Below, piece by piece: positions 5,245 to 6,296 of a stretch of DNA of 6,296 bases. The stretch covers positions 1 through 6,296 of the forward strand of contig JADFNA010000110.1 of NCBI GenBank assembly GCA_022563625.1. Direction: 5' to 3'. A model generated the notes under the pieces. It ran no database searches. It was not told the origin of the DNA and was given only the letters and a program-made list of their open reading frames with translations. Every line of letters begins with the position of its first letter. The stretch's first letter is position 1. The DNA comes from Candidatus Zixiibacteriota bacterium. Lineage in GTDB: Bacteria > Zixibacteria > MSB-5A5 > GN15 > JACZUZ01. The position numbers were made by a program, and so were the translations under genes.

Positions 5245-6296
5245 ATGCCACACAAAACACAAACCGATCACATCCTGATTGTCGATGACGAAGAGTCGTT
5301 GCGCAGTTTCATGGAAATCATGCTCAAGAAAGAGGGCTATGCAGTGTCGTTGAGCGCATCTGGCGCAGAAGCGTTAGCCGAGATTGAACGCGCAAAATAT
5401 GACCTGGTGGTAACTGACTTGATGATGCCGGAGATGACGGGGATCGAGCTTCTGGGCAAGGTCAAGGCGCAGGAAAACGCCCCGGAGTTCATTGTTATGA
5501 CTGCTTTTGGTTCGGTGGGCAGCGCGATTGAGGCGATGAAGCTCGGGGCGGCCGAATATATCATCAAGCCGTTCAATGTTGATGAAATAAAACTCGTCAT
5601 CAGCCGCACCCTGGACAAGGGCAATCTTGTGCGCGAAAACAGCGCGCTCAAAAAAGAACTGGGACGTGATGTCGCGTTCGACAGTATTGTTGGCGTTTCA
5701 GATTCAATGCAGCGGGCGATCAAACTGGCCCAGCAGGTCAGCCAGTCGGATGCTACGGTAATGATCCGGGGAGAATCGGGTGTGGGCAAAGACTTGATGG
5801 CCCGCGCGATTCATAACTGCAGCGGGCGCAGCGCACATCCGTTCGTGACGATCAACTGCGCTGCCCTTCCGGAAAACCTGCTGGAATCGGAGCTATTCGG
5901 ACACAAAAAAGGTTCCTTCACTGGCGCCGTTAATGACAAAGAAGGGTTGTTTCAAAGCGCAGATAAAGGGACGCTGTTTCTGGATGAAATCGGAAATGTT
6001 TCGATGGGGATGCAGGTTAAACTTCTCCGGGTATTGGAAGACCAACTCGTCACTCCGGTTGGTGAGACCAAACCGGTCAAAGTTGATGTGCGCTTAATCG
6101 CCGCGACAAACTCTGATTTGGAAGCGGATGTCGCCGCCGGCTCGTTTCGGCACGATCTCTATTACCGATTGAATGTAATTCAGTTGGACATCCCAAGCTT
6201 GCGGGGGCGCCCTGAAGATATTCCGGTTCTGGCCGAATTCTTTATCAAGAAACACTGCCGCCGGGCCGGCGACAAGGACAAATCGCTGACAGACGA
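5245..6296 (+). CDS. Sigma-54-dependent NtrC-family response regulator, 3' end cut by window
   Basis: The 350 visible residues form a phosphorylation-controlled activator of RNA polymerase holding sigma-54. The receiver domain (about 8-122) has the acidic pair Asp14-Asp15, phosphoacceptor Asp58 in VVTDLMMPEMTG, Thr86 in VMTAFGS, and Lys108 in IIKPF. A short linker leads to the AAA+ domain from about 147 (IVGVSDSMQ). This domain has Walker A GESGVGKD at 176-183 (the commoner form is GESGTGKE), the sigma-54-contacting loop GSFTGA at 223-228 (a known variant of GAFTGA), Walker B GTLFLDE at 242-248, and arginine-finger region RHDLYYRLN at 302-310. The Fis-type helix-turn-helix expected at the C-terminus lies beyond the window. 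The ribosome site is weak (GAGA about 10 nt before the ATG). The partner histidine kinase is not visible and may lie downstream. The gene is transcribed divergently from the UroD-like gene, but regulation of that gene by it is not shown by the sequence. Confidence 0.95.
   Translation, partial: MPHKTQTDHILIVDDEESLRSFMEIMLKKEGYAVSLSASGAEALAEIERAKYDLVVTDLMMPEMTGIELLGKVKAQENAPEFIVMTAFGSVGSAIEAMKLGAAEYIIKPFNVDEIKLVISRTLDKGNLVRENSALKKELGRDVAFDSIVGVSDSMQRAIKLAQQVSQSDATVMIRGESGVGKDLMARAIHNCSGRSAHPFVTINCAALPENLLESELFGHKKGSFTGAVNDKEGLFQSADKGTLFLDEIGNVSMGMQVKLLRVLEDQLVTPVGETKPVKVDVRLIAATNSDLEADVAAGSFRHDLYYRLNVIQLDIPSLRGRPEDIPVLAEFFIKKHCRRAGDKDKSLTD

Noticed and set aside
5337..5789. 150-residue minus-strand frame opposite the response regulator
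   Set aside because: It is a shadow of the strongly conserved receiver/AAA+ coding frame, rich in Ser, with no ribosome site or family motif.

Overview
The window is moderately GC-rich bacterial DNA with tightly packed genes, good Shine-Dalgarno sites, a secreted lipid-free protein and an NtrC-type (sigma-54) regulator, so a diderm (Gram-negative-like) bacterium is likely. The combination of a separate biotin carrier, a cobalamin-domain-free methylmalonyl-CoA mutase subunit, a UroD-like methyltransferase and a BlaI-type repressor would fit Deltaproteobacteria-like or FCB/Zixibacteria-like lineages. That placement is inference; no marker gene here settles it.

Positions 1-3298 (+ strand) look like one transcription unit for propionyl-CoA/methylmalonyl-CoA metabolism. 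It holds the C-terminal tail of a probable OadG-like decarboxylase/carboxylase accessory subunit, a biotin carboxyl carrier protein, the methylmalonyl-CoA mutase large subunit, an unrecognised exported protein whose start overlaps the mutase end by 23 nt, and methylmalonyl-CoA epimerase. Together, carboxylation or decarboxylation with biotin, epimerisation of (S)- to (R)-methylmalonyl-CoA, and mutase rearrangement to succinyl-CoA make the standard propionyl-CoA/succinyl-CoA interconversion. The biotin carboxylase and carboxyltransferase, and the small B12-binding mutase subunit, are not in the window.

Positions 3320-4924 (- strand, convergent to the first unit) hold, in transcription order, a UroD-family protein with the zinc-ligand pattern HxC...C of corrinoid:coenzyme methyltransferases, a very small two-helix membrane protein of the LiaF-like/DUF5668 type, and a BlaI/MecI-type winged-helix repressor. 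The small membrane gene (3695-3850) is easily missed but has a perfect GGAGG site. It is in the same frame as the repressor gene, with one TAG and 11 sense codons between them.

Positions 4925-5244 are a divergent intergenic region. It holds two strong short hairpins just upstream of the UroD-like gene and presumably the promoters of both flanking genes. Positions 5245-6296 (+ strand) hold a sigma-54-dependent response regulator, with receiver and AAA+ domains, cut by the window edge before its DNA-binding domain.

Most genes belong to known families. The most interesting points are the secreted protein inside the methylmalonyl-CoA operon, the membrane micro-protein/BlaI pair without a visible BlaR1-type protease, the corrinoid-methyltransferase-like UroD protein, and the hairpin element upstream of it. 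I see no clear evidence for a wholly new system.
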